Shown here in pieces: positions 49,067 to 62,558 of a stretch of 64,000 bases of DNA (its first letter is position 1; each line of letters begins with the position of its first letter). This DNA comes from Datisca glomerata (Eukaryota; Streptophyta; Magnoliopsida; Cucurbitales; Datiscaceae). The notes below the pieces were generated by a model. The model worked only from the letters and a program-made list of their open reading frames with translations. It did not search any database and was not told the DNA's origin. The stretch spans positions 372,001-436,000 of the forward strand of contig QANY01006236.1 of NCBI GenBank assembly GCA_003255025.1, read 5' to 3'. The translations under genes and the position numbers were made by a program.

Positions 49067-51687
49067 GTGGTCTGCCGGAAGAGGGCCGTTGTGAAGGAAT
49101 ATGGATGAGTTATCCATTTTCCAGATTCAGATTTCGAATTTCAAAATCTGAAATTTCATATTTGAATTTTTTTTGAAAAAAAATCAAGCATAGCATGAGA
49201 GATCGACGAGAGAGATGACTGCCGCGGAGCATAGCCGGCGACTACCCAACGAAAATGCTCTTCACGACGTCAGATATGCTCTGGAGAAGGACATCCGCAT
49301 CAAACACGGCCGCCGGAATCAATGCAAATGATGAAGAAACCTGCTCCATTCCTGATCTCTAAATCTTAGATCTACGTCAAGTGAAGCATTTTCAGGTTTC
49401 AAAACACCCATAAAAGGATTCAGGAGGGATTTTATATTAATTTCAAGGTGTTTGCGGTCAAAAAGGGCCGCCGGAGACACCCGCACGCGCTGTCGCCGGC
49501 GGTTGCTTCATCCTTACCCACGTTGCAGGTTCCAGGTTGACCTACCCAGACCATGCAGCTGTCAGGTGGACAAAAAGCCCAACTGCACGGCCCAGAAGAT
49601 GCATGCTCAACCCATTTTGTGACTCGAAACCCGCGACTGATCTGCGCTTGTTGTAATCCGCACGCGACCCGTTACTGCCCTATATCCCAGGCGTGACGCG
49701 CTGCACTCTTTTGGACTGTTGCTTTTGGGTCAAGCCCAAATTCTTCATGACCTTGGCAGATTTATCCACTAGCAAGACTATAAAAAAGTCTTGAAAATGA
49801 GTGGCACATTATGCAAACAAATGAAGGACTTCAAATTGCAAGCTACATATTTATTTTTAAATTACTGCTTTGCCTTTAAATACATATTTTATTGTTCAAA
49901 ATAGAATTTAATGATTGCATGAGCTTATCGTATAGTGTCTTAAATAATATATTTACACGGTTGTTCAAGCATATTAAATAATTAGTAGAAATTAATTTTA
50001 CATTAATTATGTGAGGCATAATTAATTAGCTCCTCATGATTAAATTTCATCTCTCTCGAATGTAATTATAGAAATTACATTCGTCATGTTTCAGATCATC
50101 TATCTTGGATAATTTGATAACTTGACCCTATTGTGGATAATATGAGATTATCATCAATGTTACAAATCATATACAAACCGAATTGACTCCTTGTTAATAA
50201 TTTAATATGCATCGGCCAAGTATGTTTAAGTACTAATTAGGTAATATCAAATTCATGTCAAACTTTTATGATAAAAATGTTTAATTGATTCTTGTGCATT
50301 AGCAATACTTTGGCGTACTATCATTCTTATCAACACTTTGTGCTTTATTCATATTTCAATAATCCAAATGAATTATCAAGACTAAAATGCTGTATGCATT
50401 TTATCTACCGAAAGCATGTTTAGAGTTTGATACCTTAAGAGCTTATATTTGATTTGGCCAGTTTTCTGATACAATCATTTTATTAGAAGTGCTAAAAAAT
50501 AGCTTGAACTTATATCGTCATTCATAACGCGTGCTTAACTGCCTATAATTTGTTGGAGCAGCACTCTCGTGCATATATGATTATCTTTATGCGAGTTGAA
50601 TGTGCATCTAGATTGTATTAAATTTACAAGTCGAGCATGTTTATATAAGAAAAAATATACATGTTTTTATGCTTTAATCTCTTTTATTAATTTACATATT
50701 TGATTAACACATTTTATATCATATATGTTTTTAAATTATATTTGATCTGACATTTGCTTCAAGGGTTTGGCACTTGTTACGCCTAATTCACTCTGTCATC
50801 ATGGGCATATATTTTCCTTCACATATGAGGACTTTTTGGATAGAACAAATTATGAGGATTTATTGACTTGTTTATTATCTGGTCGTGAAAATTATGGATT
50901 TATTCATTTTACATGTCAACTCTCCAAAGAGATTTCTAGATTTATTAATCAAGTTATCACGGGAATTTTTTGGACTTAATATTGAGCTTTATCAATCGAC
51001 TTATTATGCGGGTTTCCTTAACTGATTATCTGACCATCTTGAGGGGATTGCTGGATTTATCATCTGACCTATCATGAGTATTCATGGATTTATCAACCCA
51101 ATTATTGTAAGTATTTATGAAATTATTTATTATTTACATTGTCTGATGATCTCTGTCACATCAATATGAATCACACCTAAAGGGGGATCTAGTATGCATA
51201 TGAGGATTTCTAGATATATATTTTCTATTCTATACTGGCTCATAGTCTCTACGTCATTATTGACTTAGTCATGAAAAAAAATGACATTTATTTAAGTTTC
51301 GGGAAGAGGGGAAAATATCAATATATACATATTCCCTGTAACGTATTCTACATTATCATTTCTGTTTGAAAAATCTGCTCTCACAACCAGTTTTCTATTT
51401 TACTGGGAGATTCTCCTTCTGACCAATAATCGAGACAACAAGAATATAGACTTGTTTTCGACGAGAATTTTATCGTCCATGGCTACATTATCATTGTGAA
51501 AAAGGTTTCCGACCTCCTCTAAGTGTGTCAGTAATACCACATAGTGAAAATATTTTTCATGTTGGTTCTACACACCCATGTTAATAGGAAATAACCATGT
51601 CCGGTGCCACAAATAGAGTATTCCAAGACGATTGCTACCTCAGTGATAATAAAATCACCTTAATATGCAGGTCGATGATTCATCCCT

Positions 51688-52010
51688 AAGTGCACCCGAG
51701 GTAACGAAAAAATTACCACGAGGGGTGACTCAGGACTGTTGACCAAAAATCACCAATAAGTGCATCCGAGGTAACGACAAAATTACCACAAGGGGTGAGT
51801 TAGGACCGTTGAGTAAAAATTACCACTAAATGCATATGAGGTAACGACAAAATTACCATGACGGGTGACTTAGGATTGTTGAGTACAAATCACTGCTAAG
51901 TGTACCCATTATAGGTAACTTAGGATTATCGACAAGAAAAAAATTGTCATTAAGCGCACTTGAGATGATAAAAAACTTGTTACGAAGGATGACTTAGAAC
52001 TGAAAGATGT
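51688..52010 (+). repeat. 70-bp minisatellite in the LARD-like element
   Basis: Units start at 51688, 51758, 51828 and 51898, an exact 70-base spacing, with aagtgcacccgaggtaacga as the typical start. A shortened, diverged unit begins near 51954. Confidence 0.88.
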
Positions 52011-52080
52011 TTAGCATCGTAATTTTTACTACAACTTTTGTAGTTATCAAAATGAACCAAAAATTATGATGGGTTTGTTA

Positions 52081-52780
52081 TCCTGGAACGCATCTAAGAC
52101 GTTTTAGTAAAGATTGTTTTTGAAAAGCATTTAAAATGTTTCAACAAAGATTGTTCCTGAAACGCATTTAAGATGTTTCAGGAAAGATTGTTCCTGAAAT
52201 GTGTTTAAGTCATTTCAACAAAGTTTGTTCCTGAAACTCATTTAATACGTTTCAGCGAAGATTGTTCCTGAAATGCGTTTAAGACGTTTCAAGGAAGATC
52301 GGTCCTAAAACGCATTTAAGACATTTCAGCAAAGATTGTTCCTGAAAAGCATTTAAGACATTTCAACAAAGATTGAACCCGAAACACGTTTAATATGTTT
52401 CAGTCAAGATTTTTCCTTAAACGCATTTAAGACGTTGCAACAAAGATTGTTCATGAAAAGCTTTTAAGACGTTTCAGCGAGTTTATTCTTGAAACGCGTT
52501 TAAGATGTTTCAGCGAAGATTATTCTTGTATTGCATCTAAGATGTTTCAGTAAAGATTGTTCTTGAAACGCGTTTAAGACGTTTCAACAGAAATTATTCT
52601 TGGAACACATTTAAGACATTTCAACGAAGTTTGTTCTCGAAACGCACTTAAGACGTTTTAGTGAAGATTATTCCTGGAACGCGCTTGAAATGTTTCAGTA
52701 GAGTAAGACCCTAGGATGCATTTAAGACGTTCAGTAAAGTTTGTTCCTGAAATGTAGTAGAAACATTTCAGCAAGGGTAG
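52081..52780 (+). repeat. 37-bp minisatellite in the LARD-like element
   Basis: About 18-19 diverged units of the type gattgttcctgaaacgcatt followed by taagacgtttcagcaaa. Regular 37-base spacing can be measured at 52149, 52186, 52223 and 52260. Each unit contains the dyad GAAACG...CGTTTC. Confidence 0.88.
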
Positions 52781-53790
52781 TTGGGCAAAATTTAGCTGTT
52801 GTTCCAAATTCCTTCAAAGTGAAACTTGGCCGCCATAACGTGTTTGAAATACATAAGTTGTTTTAACTGCTTATTTTGCTCGTTACCATAGAATATGACC
52901 GTTGCCGCGTGGATTAAATCTAACTTAGAGATTTATTATGAATGTGCTCATGTTAGCAGTCGTATGTAAAAGCGACGTATGTGCAAAGTAGGGATGGGTA
53001 TATAACCCTTTAAGGATGGCCATTACAGAAAGTTCAATATGCACGTGGATCCTTAGGCAACTTGATTATATATTTTTTGTACATGTGTGCGCCTTCTTAG
53101 GCAGTATCATGCAGGTTCCTACGTGTGTGCACTCTCATAAGTCGAATAGAAGACACTCTAGCATGTGCATTTACCGCCGAGCCATTTCTTGATGAACTTC
53201 ACCCTGGTTAATTGTCTCAATATTGGAAACCAATGGTACGGTTGCTCATGATTTTAATGAATTATCTCTTGAAATGATTAGGAATACATCATTGAGTTGT
53301 ATCTATCATACACGAAAATAATGTGAGTAGATAATGTTGCATGACTCTATTCACTTGTCATGATACTTTGGTATTTCGACGCACATTATGAACATGCATA
53401 TGCTATATATACTACCATGTACTCACTCATGCTTACATTGAAATTTAAGGTTATGCATTGCTAGTGTGTGTGTATATATATACATATGTATATATTGTTT
53501 CAGTTAGTCATCCTTTCGTGAAGGCCAGCACAATCAAATTCTTTATTGAAAAAGACTTACCTAACCAAATACTTCTTGCAACTCTTACTGGAGGCTAAAT
53601 GAAAGCGATTGGTACATTATCACATCCAACTGGGGGCTACAACAACAAAGATAACCTTACATGATTGATTCAGTAAATAAAAATTAATCATGACAATTGA
53701 ACATCTCACAATTCGGTGGCTAATCAAGTAAGATCACAGCACACACCGAGACTATTTACAAGTTCAAGTGCTACACATTTGAACTTGCAC

Positions 53791-53800
53791 AAGGGGCTAA
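53791..53800 (+). other. Polypurine tract of the LARD-like element
   Basis: aaggggctaa directly precedes the 3' LTR start TGTTTATACA. Confidence 0.65.
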
Positions 53801-54373
53801 TGTTTATACATAAATTTTCCATCCTGGACATACCTAATGGGTCCACCCGCCCTGATCGGACCCCTGTGATTATTTACCTACAATCGTCAAGTCAAGCAAG
53901 ACTTGGATGGACCCTTACCGCCTTGGGAATGAATATAAAGCATACGGCTTGGTAGGTTTAGGATGAGGTTCGTTGTGTCGGTCCGCCGTCACGAGACCTC
54001 CTCAGTAGGTTTTAGATGCGTCATCCCCTCATTAAGGATGAACCTAGAGACACGTGGCAATGTCCTCAACGCTGGCCTTACATACACTTGACAATCGTTG
54101 ATTGGCCATCATAAAATTAGGGTTTCTCCCTCTTTCTATATAAATGGGCTTAACACTCTTATTAAGGGAGGAGATATACTTTTACATTTAACACGCGCAT
54201 TTGGGGGCTCTCTCTCCCTCTCCCTCTCCTTGGTAACTCCAATGAGGTGCATTTGCCGGCAGTCGTCACCGTATTTTCCTCCACGTTAGACCTCTATATT
54301 CTCAAGGCTTTTTCGATGACTAGATGACTTTCCATTCATGACCCGATATGGTTCAAAATCCATCCCCGATACA
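53801..54373 (+). repeat. 3' LTR of the LARD-like element
   Basis: 573 bp, starting TG and ending ACA, followed by the target duplication aacat. It diverges noticeably from the 5' LTR by substitutions, so the insertion is not recent. Confidence 0.87.
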
Positions 54374-54378
54374 AACAT

Positions 54379-55495
54379 AATAATACCAAATACTACTAGA
54401 AATATGATTATACAAATTCTTATTAGAAAAATTATATTCTAAGCTATTGATACGACCCATTGATAGTGACATTGATTTTTATCTTTATGTCATATTTTAG
54501 GGATCATGATCCTAATCTATTCCATGAACAAGAGAGGATCTTGTTACATCTCAGTCGTCCCCTGGAAGAATTGACAGCACAAATATAACCTAAAAGGCAA
54601 AAATGAAAAAAAGATAACAAGTAAAAAATTCATCTCCACGATTGCGCTGAGGTGATGGTGACCGTTCAGTTTAGAATAGACTTGTACACGATTTTTTCAG
54701 TGAGGGAAGAATCGATTACGAATGAACATAACTAATGAAATTTGAGTGAGTAAAAAGAATGAGAACTTAAGAGCTTAGGTTGGCTGCATTGATTGATTTT
54801 TCTGAGGTAATTCACACCCATATTTATACATGAATTTTACAATAAAGATTACAACAAATTCCCCATATTCCGTAGATGATAAAAGGGAACTGATAAGCTT
54901 CTAAAAAGAATATTCCTGGATTAGATCCCTTTCTTAACCGCCTGATAGATCCGACGATTATCGTTCCTTCTTTCCCCTGCATTGAATCTTCGGTTCAGAT
55001 CTTGCCACGTGTAGGGTATGATTTTATCTGTTCATTATCTCGCCATTACACTCAATGAAGTTTCATTCGTTAAGGTGTAATGATTGTCTCCTCTGTTGTC
55101 ATGTCTTCCATTTTCGTTAATCGTGTCATGATATGATTAGATGTCCTACAATAAAAGCCTTGCTGATATACTCCTCGAAAATGCATAACTTGGCTCCCTG
55201 GGTGACCATTTGTTTGTTTGTTTGCTGCGACTTATCATTCCTCTTCATTGCTACACCTTCCCATTTTTAACTGACATCCATCAGAAACACGCGACGCGAT
55301 TTCTAAATCTTTATTTTGACTGAGCACTCCTTCTTTTTCTGCCAGTTGACACCTCCTCACTTTCTTTTGATGTTCGTGGTCTATGTAAGGTCAATCTTAC
55401 TCCATTTTCCCTCACTTTCCATCTTCATTCTCGTAAGTTCCTCTCTTTCTTTTTTCTTCTCTTTGCCTTTTCTGCTTTTAACTTTTCCGAGTGCC
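54379..55495. other. Intergenic DNA and upstream region of copy C
   Basis: No gene is visible. From about 55310 the pyrimidine-rich leader of copy C can be recognised by its position and composition, though its sequence is much diverged from copies A and B. Confidence 0.5.
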
Positions 55496-57532
55496 ATGGA
55501 GGACGATACCATTTTTAAGCCTACGGTCCCCTTAGTCAGGAACCTAGAGGAATTCGTGCAGTTTATGGACTACTACCGAGAAGCATTCCCTCGATGTCAT
55601 TTCTGCTCTAGGAAAGAGTACATCCACTAGAGTCCCGTGTAGAGCTTCTTATCAAATTACCTTTAGTCTGATGTATATAATGTTAAGTCTTAGACTCCCA
55701 TTTTCCCCATTCTTTCAAAAATTATTTTCTATCTTTGGTCTGGCCCCCTCTTAGTTTACCCTAAGTTCTTATAGGGTACTTCTTCATTCTAAAGCCATGA
55801 ATAAGAGATACAATTTAGGTTTAGGAGTAGATGAGCTTCAGTGTTGTTATGTTGCTCAACACCAAAATGAGAGTTATTATCTTTCCCCTCGCCCATCGGA
55901 AAAAAAAGGTCATCTGATAATCAAAATCCTGAAGGGAGACAAAGGCTGAAATGGGACACATTGCTAATCGGCGGTGATGGTGCTCGATAATTCCCATAAA
56001 TTGGGCAATTTTCAGTAAGTCACCGGAGCTCCGGTTTTGTATTTATTTTTTCAATTTCTTTCTTCGCTTTTTCTTCATATTTCCAATTTCTAACAAACCA
56101 TTTTATTTTGCAGAAAAGCAGGCTAAAAAGAAACATTTCTCAACAAGGGAACTTAAAGAAAGAATAACTGGTGCTTTCCATTATCCGGAGCAGGAGTGGT
56201 ACCAACTTCTTGACCCGAGGAGAGAGGTTAGCGTAGCCTTTTGTTCCGGATACCTTCTGCCATCTTCTTCTGAACTCCTGAGAGATATTTCTATTCCTTT
56301 TTTCATTTGATTTCTGGTGATTCTGCTTTGGGTTCTTATGGGTCAAAGGATTCGCGAGAAGAGGAAGAGTTAGAAAATTTATTCTAAAGGGCTACTGAGA
56401 GTGCATAAATGGAAAAGCATCTCTGTTGTAACTTGTTTGGCAATATTGACGGCAGAAGGAATTTTTACTCGAGAACGGACACATCCATCTCCTCTCAAGC
56501 CCCGCCTGTTCCTCCATCTTCTCCCACTCCCCGTGTTGAGGATGAGGGCCCTTCGGAGTGCTCAATGACTCGTCCCTAAACTCCCCCATCAACTATTCAA
56601 CAGAAGCCAACTCCCGTTACTGCTTTTGATTCTCAAGGGAGGGATGAAGACTCTGCTCTTGGGAAGTGGATGAGGTATTCCAGTGCCCCTCCCATTCTAG
56701 TATCGGTCAATTTTCTAAATGACCCTTGATCTGCTCACATCGTGCTCTGCGGAATCTAATCTGAGACTGATGCGGTGGTGACCCGTGGTGTTGGTGTCTG
56801 TAATCTTCTTTGTTAGCTAAGCCATGATCTAATGAGGGTATAGTTTTCCTTTCTTCTCATTTATCTTCACATTTTTTTCTCCCGTTTACTAACACTTAAC
56901 TTTTTCATCTATCTCATTCTTTAGGCTGTTGTTCATCATAATGCTCTTCAAGAGCATTACCATTCATGTGAAAACACCATGTTCAACATGAAAAAAGAAG
57001 TAGTTGAATGCCATGGTGTCCTTGATCTCCTTAAGGTAAAAAATGAATGGCTAAAGAATAGTGAAGCCAAACTCCAGGGAACCGTGGAAAAATTGGCGTA
57101 AGATGTAGCTGCAACAGTGTGGGAGCGTCAAAAGCTCCAAGAGTCTATAAAGACAGTCGAGGATTCACTGGCGGCAGTCGAGCTAGCTAGAGCCCAAGCA
57201 CAACAGAAGGAAAAGCAAATGGGGGAAGAATTTCAGGCTCTATTTGATGAGGCGGAACAAATGTCTATAGCCTCGGCTTTAAAGATGGCTCAGGGAACCT
57301 TCCTCCCAAGATGCCGCTTGTTGATACTTCTTCTGCTCAGGCTGAAATGAATGCCTATACTGAAGATATTGCAGTCAATACTTTTGAGCCTACTGGTGAG
57401 ACAATCATTGTTGACCCTGCTCCAACTACTAAGAACAATGATGTCGAGGCCGCTGCTGAAGAGGAGGAGTTCATAGTATCTTTGACTCTTTTTTCATTCC
57501 TGCACTGCATTTTGGTTTCTCTCTTTTTTTAG
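55496..57532 (+). pseudogene. Copy C: spliced coiled-coil protein of the same family as copy A
   Basis: ATG 55496 begins MEDDTIFKPTVPLVRNLEEF, and VQFMDYYREAFP parallels copy A's NQFMDSHRETFP. A stop follows 44 codons in. The first intron is conserved with copy A: donor GTAAGT at 56015, acceptor CAG ending 56113. A later acceptor TTTAG (ending 56934) precedes AVVHHNALQEHYHSCENT, matching copy A's AVVYHNGL. 57117-57350 is a Glu/Ala/Gln-rich coiled coil (ERQKLQESIKTVEDSLAAVE), and the end reaches 57532 in an acidic tail. Frameshifts and stops mark it as a pseudogene. The function is unknown; the resemblance to the 'putative gypsy type transposon' domain family is from memory. Confidence 0.6.
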
Positions 57533-57984
57533 CACCATTTGTACATTTACGTTTATCAATGAAAATTATATATTGTTGAATCTTACTTTTGTTGTACCCT
57601 GTTCTTTCATTGAACAATTAGTGAAACTGAAAAAAAAATTTCCACTGAAAAGAACTTACAATAATTTAAGCTAAAGCTTATGAAATCTATTTACAAAGAT
57701 AATATTATCCGTTCTATAGGAATTACAGTGATTTCCAATTTTAGCCGGATCCATTTTTTACACTGGATCTCTCTTCGTCTTTCCCGAAGAATAGATCAAT
57801 AGCCTCCCACTTTTTTCATGGTCCGTTCTCAAGAACCTACTTTGCTTTGGTCCATTTTTTGAGGAATGTATGCTCTTTGTATTGTCGCCTTTTGAAACTG
57901 ATCCGTTGATAGCTTCTGATCACATTCTTACTTTAGAGAATCGATCTTATGAATTTTCCATTTTCGATGACGTTCCCTTATTTC
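57533..57984 (+). other. 3' region of copy C
   Basis: T-rich, non-coding, in the position of 9092-9589 behind copy A. Confidence 0.5.
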
Positions 57985-58528
57985 CACTTGAGAGTAGAAC
58001 TTACGAATTGCCTGCTCCCAAGGACTTGCACCCTTATTTCCTTCTGTGGGGTATGACTTATGAATTGTCTGCTCCCAAGGACTTGTGCCCTTATTTCTTC
58101 CTAAGCGTTAGACTTATGAATTACACACTCCAAATGACTTGCGCCATTATTACCTTATAAGAGTAGGGCTTATGAATTGCACGCTCCCGAGGACTTGCGC
58201 CCTTATTTTCTTATGAGAATAAGACTTATGAATTGACCGCTCCCAAGGACTTGCACCCTTCTTTCTGAGAGCAGAACTTATGAATTACCGCTCTCAAGAA
58301 CTTACACCCTTATTTTCTTTTGAGAGTATGACTTATGAACTGCCCGCTTACAAGGACTTACTCCCTTATTTCCTTCTGAGCGTAGGACTTATGGATTACC
58401 CGCACCCAATGACCTACACCTTTATTTCCTTATGAGAGTAGGACTTATGAATTACCCGCTCCCAATGACCTACACCTTTGTTTCCTCATGAGAGTAGGAT
58501 TTATGAATTACATACTCCTAAATTCACC
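57985..58528 (+). repeat. ~56-bp tandem array behind copy C
   Basis: About ten diverged units carrying gtaggacttatgaattgccc and cgctcccaaggacttacacc, the same family as the array at 9590-9871 and 16441-16500. Copia-3 starts at its right edge. Confidence 0.88.
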
Positions 58529-59916
58529 CTCTGTGTGATTAGGGTTGTGTCAACACACTTAGGGAGGCAACCCTAATGCTATCCCTTATATAATAATCTT
58601 GGAATTTTCACATATACCCCATACATGTGTAATTTTTGAAATTCACCGTCATAATCCATAATTGTCAAAAATTGTATCTCTCACTAAAGTCAATATTGTG
58701 TTCAAATTCATCAACCTATAATTGATAAATTTAAATTGATCTCCATCATTAATTAATGTATCTTATTTATTAATTATCCAATAATAAATTAAGGTTCAAG
58801 AAATACACATTAGCTCAAAACACATTTTGGTGCAACTGATGTTGTTTCTTCTAGTCTTGTCCTCATGAGTTACTGCAGAGGCTGAATGGACCCATATGAA
58901 TAAAGCTATAGGATTCAAATACCCGACGAATTTATCCCTATAAATTGCCGACTTATTTAATCCTGAAATCGTAGGACTCCACTATAGGTTCCATCCCTAA
59001 TCAACTCTCGATTCATGCGCGTAACATTTTATGTTGGTGTAAATAAATACTTTTATTTCACTGTCCATAGAATATTTTAACATATTACCCATCATGAATA
59101 TCAATAACAAGAGAGAGATGCAAAATTACATTTTACCCCTCTTGTTATTATTTTCTTAACTCTTTTATTGACTATGAATAAAAAAGACATAATAGTAAAT
59201 TGTCTAGTACAATTCCCCATGTGTTATTCAATCATACAATTCATCGAGTACCTGACCAGGTTAATTTATTCACACACCCATCAATAAAACATAAGGTGAT
59301 ATTGTTGCATTTTACAATCTAACCACAAATTTTCATATTTGTGAATCATGCAACTTCAACATAGTCGAATCACGATCCCAACAATTGAGGTATTGTCCAG
59401 CAATTCAAACTCACTCTTTTGGCATATCGAAGATTGTAACTAACTAGGACAAGTTTCGTATTCACCTCAAGATTAAGATAATTATGAAAATACCCTTAAG
59501 GTGTAACAATTAGATTTAGAGCTAGATAAATGACTTTACTCCAAACTAATTTGTTACTGGTCTATTCAACATGTACCACAACATGCCTATGTCAACCATT
59601 AGAGTTCCACTCCCATGTCCCAAGACCGGCATCATTTGGTTCAGCCTAACAGTCATAATTGGTCTCGATTGCCTAGTCTATCCTAAGACTGTGAATAACA
59701 TTCTGAACTATTTCAGAAGAGTTTGTTTGGAAGACCACTCAGTCTTTACTCTTCTTACATTGATAATAGTTCCAGGAGTTGAGTTAATTATAAACACATT
59801 TTAATTAATAGAAAAACTTTCTTCATTCATTAAATTCAGGAATACAAAATGTCAGACAAATAACTAAATATTCATAAATAGTTATTATAGCCTACTTTAT
59901 AAACATAATTCCGACA
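58529..59916 (-). repeat. Copia-3 3' LTR, truncated at its 3' end
   Basis: On the minus strand it begins TGTCGGAATTATG at 59916 and aligns with Copia-1's LTR until CACACAGAG (58529-58537). The remaining U5-side ~420 bases are absent. Confidence 0.86.
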
Positions 59917-59935
59917 ATCTCTCACTTGGACTAAA
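59917..59935 (-). other. Polypurine tract of Copia-3
   Basis: AGTCCAAGTGAGAGAT on the minus strand, immediately before the LTR start TGTCGG. Confidence 0.7.
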
Positions 59936-60733
59936 GTAGGCGTGTACAATCTCGTATCACCATTCCCTCCAGATGACCATAAAAGACTTTACTGCTTAAA
60001 GTCTTCATAAATGGATCTACAAGGTTGTTAACCGTTGATATGTGTGTAACTATAATATCTCCATACTGAACAATCTCTTTTATTAGGTGATACTTACGCT
60101 CTATGTGTTTGGATCTTTTGTGGCTCCTTGGTTCCTTCGAATTCGTCACAGCCCCACTGTTATCGCAATAAAGTGTCATGGGCTTCTCAGCTTCTAGAAC
60201 AACTTTCAGAATCTTCAAGAACTTTCTAAGTCAAAAAGCCTCTTTAGCAGTCTTATAAGCTGCCATATATCAGCTTCCATGATAGAATAAGTAATGCAAG
60301 ACTACTTGATACTTCTCCATATAACTGCTCCACCGTTCAGGATGAACACTGATCCTGAAGTGGACCTCCTAGAATCCTTGTCTGCTTGGAAATCAGAATC
60401 AATGTACCTCGTCATATTCAGGTCAGTACCTGAATTACCAAGCAAGTACTTTCTTATTCTCTTAAGATACTTAAGGATATGCATGACGACATTCCAATGC
60501 TCGATTCTAGGATTAGATGGGAAACGGCTCACCACGCTCATTGCATAGTAAATGTCTGGCCTAGTGCAAAGCATCGCATACATGACACTTTTTATGACTG
60601 AGGCATAAAGAACCTTTCTCATGTCTTCCTCTTCTTGAGGAGTCTTGGCAGACTGCTCCTTGAAAAGGTTGAATCCATACCTGAAAGGAAGATATCTCTT
60701 CTTGGAGTCTTGTATACACAAGCGATCTGTCAC
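59931..60733 (-). pseudogene. Copia-3 RNase H domain
   Basis: 60302-60733 contains VMYAMLCTRPDIYYAMSVVS and RYIDSDFQADKDSRRSTSGS. 59931-60218 contains MTLYCDNSGAVTNSKEP and SKHIERKYHLIKEIV. A frameshift near 60220-60300 separates them. The catalytic Asp positions are retained in the pieces. Confidence 0.88.
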
Positions 60734-61420
60734 CTTATCAATATAAGATGCTTAAGACAGTACAAATTGTCTATTTTTCTGATCCTAAAATATCTGAATA
60801 CCTAGAACAAATGCAGCTTCTCCAAGAGCCTTCATATCAAATTTCTACACGAGCCAAATCTTGACATTAGATAATTTTCTTACATAATTCCCAATGAGTA
60901 GAATATCATCTACGAGAAAAATCATTTTCTCTTTGTTTATCAACTTATACACACAGTGTTCGTCCATTAACTGTTTAAAACCATAGTTCTTAACAGTTTC
61001 ACCGAATTTAATATTCCACGACCGTAATGCTTGCTTAAGTCCATAAATAGACTTCAACAGTTCACAAACGTTGCCCTCTTGGCCGTTATCCATGAACCCG
61101 TATGTTGAGCTACATAAATACTCTCTTCAAGCTTGTCATTCAGAAAAATAGCCTTGAGGTCCATCAGCCATATTTTATAATTGAAGGCAGCATCAATGGA
61201 CAAGAGGATTCAGATGGATTTAAGCATGGCTAAAATTGAGAAGGTATCCTCATAGTCTATACATTCCTTTAGAGTGTAACCCTTGGCTACTAGCCTAGTG
61301 TTGAATGTCTCCACATTTTCATCAGGACCTCTATTTTTCTTATAGACCCATTCACACCCTACTGGTTTTACCCTTCAGAAGGATCTACAAGTTATCAGAC
61401 TCCATTTGAGTACATCGAAT
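60734..61420 (-). pseudogene. Copia-3 reverse transcriptase
   Basis: 60845-61093 contains ELLKSIYGLKQALRSWNIKF and the catalytic block LVDDILLIGN (Tyr of YVDD replaced by Leu). The upstream part, 61100-61420, is broken by stops. Confidence 0.85.
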
Positions 61421-62558
61421 GTATCTCAACGTTCATGACTTCTTGCCATAGGTTTGCTTCAGGACCAACCATGACCTACGAGTAGGAGACATGTTCATCA
61501 TGATTGTTATATGAGACTACTATTAAGGCATCTCCGTAAGACATGTACATGTCAAGCTGTCTCACGACCTTGTCACTACGTCGAGGCTCCATATGCTCTT
61601 GCCCCAGTTATAGTTTATCTATCCATTATTGATTCAGAAACAATTTCTGATTGGGGAGTCGGTGTCCTCCCACTCAATAACTCCTCTATCACAAAAGTTC
61701 TTCTCGGCTTTATACTTCTTATATAATCTTCTTCAAGAAAATGTGCATTCGTGCTTACGAATGTTTTCTTGTCAATTGGACTATAAAAGACATGGCCATT
61801 TGTTTCTTTAGGATATCCTACAAACATGTATAATTCTGATCGACTGACCAACTTGCATGTCTTCTGTTTCAGAACATGTGCTGGGCACCTCCATCTTCTA
61901 AAGTGGTTAACGAATGACTTTCGTCCGTTTTATCTTTCATATGGCGTGCCAGGCACCGTCTTCGACGAAACTTGGTTCAGAATGTATGATATTGTTTTGA
62001 AAGCATATCCCCAGAACGAATCTGGGAGGGATGGGTAACTCATCATGGTTCTAACCATATCCATCAAAGTTTGATTCATTCTCTCTAACACACAATTCTG
62101 TTCTAGGATGCAAGGTGTTATAAATTGAGAAAGAATACACTATTCCTTAAGAAAGTCTTCGAACTCTCCTGGCAAGTGCACTCCACCACGATCATATTGT
62201 AGCGTTTTGATTTGTTTCTCTAATTGCTTTTTAACCATAAAATTGTACTCTTTGAACTTTTCAAAGGTTTCAGACTTTTGGTGCATTAGTTAAACATGTC
62301 CAAAACTTGAGTAGTCATCAGTGAAGGTTACAAAGTATTCATAACCTCCTCTTGCTTGGATATTCAATGGCGCACATACATCACTATGTACAAGTTTGAG
62401 GCATTGAGTGGCTCTTTCACCCTTCGCTGAAAAGTGTCTCGTGGTTACTTTGCCTTATATACGTGATTCACATGTGGGTAGTGATCTCAAACTTAAATTT
62501 TACAATGGACCATCATTTGCAAGTATTTTTATCCTGCCCAGGCTAATGTGATCAAGAC
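61421..62558 (-). pseudogene. Copia-3 integrase
   Basis: Readable pieces include TDDYSSFGHV near 62320 (central Asp), [35 protein letters not shown] near 62040-62090, and the C-terminal piece at 61615-61851 (MVSRSELYMFVGYPKETNGH). Stops and shifts are frequent. Confidence 0.82.

Larger units (their letters stand above)
48462..54373 (+). mobile_element. Complete non-coding LTR element (LARD-like), Tat/Ogre-type primer site
   Basis: Two direct LTRs (48462-49047, 53801-54373) bound a 4.75-kb interior with no gag or pol. The 5-bp target duplication aacat is exact (48457-48461 and 54374-54378). A primer-site-like sequence follows the left LTR and a purine tract precedes the right LTR. The interior has a GC-rich leader (about 49080-49720), AT-rich DNA, a 70-bp and a 37-bp minisatellite. 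The primer site resembles the tRNA-Arg-type site reported for Ogre/Tat elements, and internal tandem repeats are also common there, so a non-autonomous Tat derivative is inferred. Confidence 0.87.

Noticed and set aside
48578..49094. Two overlapping open frames (126 and 98 codons) on opposite strands
   Set aside because: Both lie in the 5' LTR of the LARD-like element and are not kept intact in the 3' LTR.
50767..50979. 70-codon open frame inside the LARD-like element
   Set aside because: No similarity to gag or pol and AT-rich composition; it is not evidence of coding capacity.
52081..52780. Regularly spaced short repeats, CRISPR-like at first sight
   Set aside because: Units are contiguous and diverged without unique spacers, inside a plant LTR element; this is a minisatellite.
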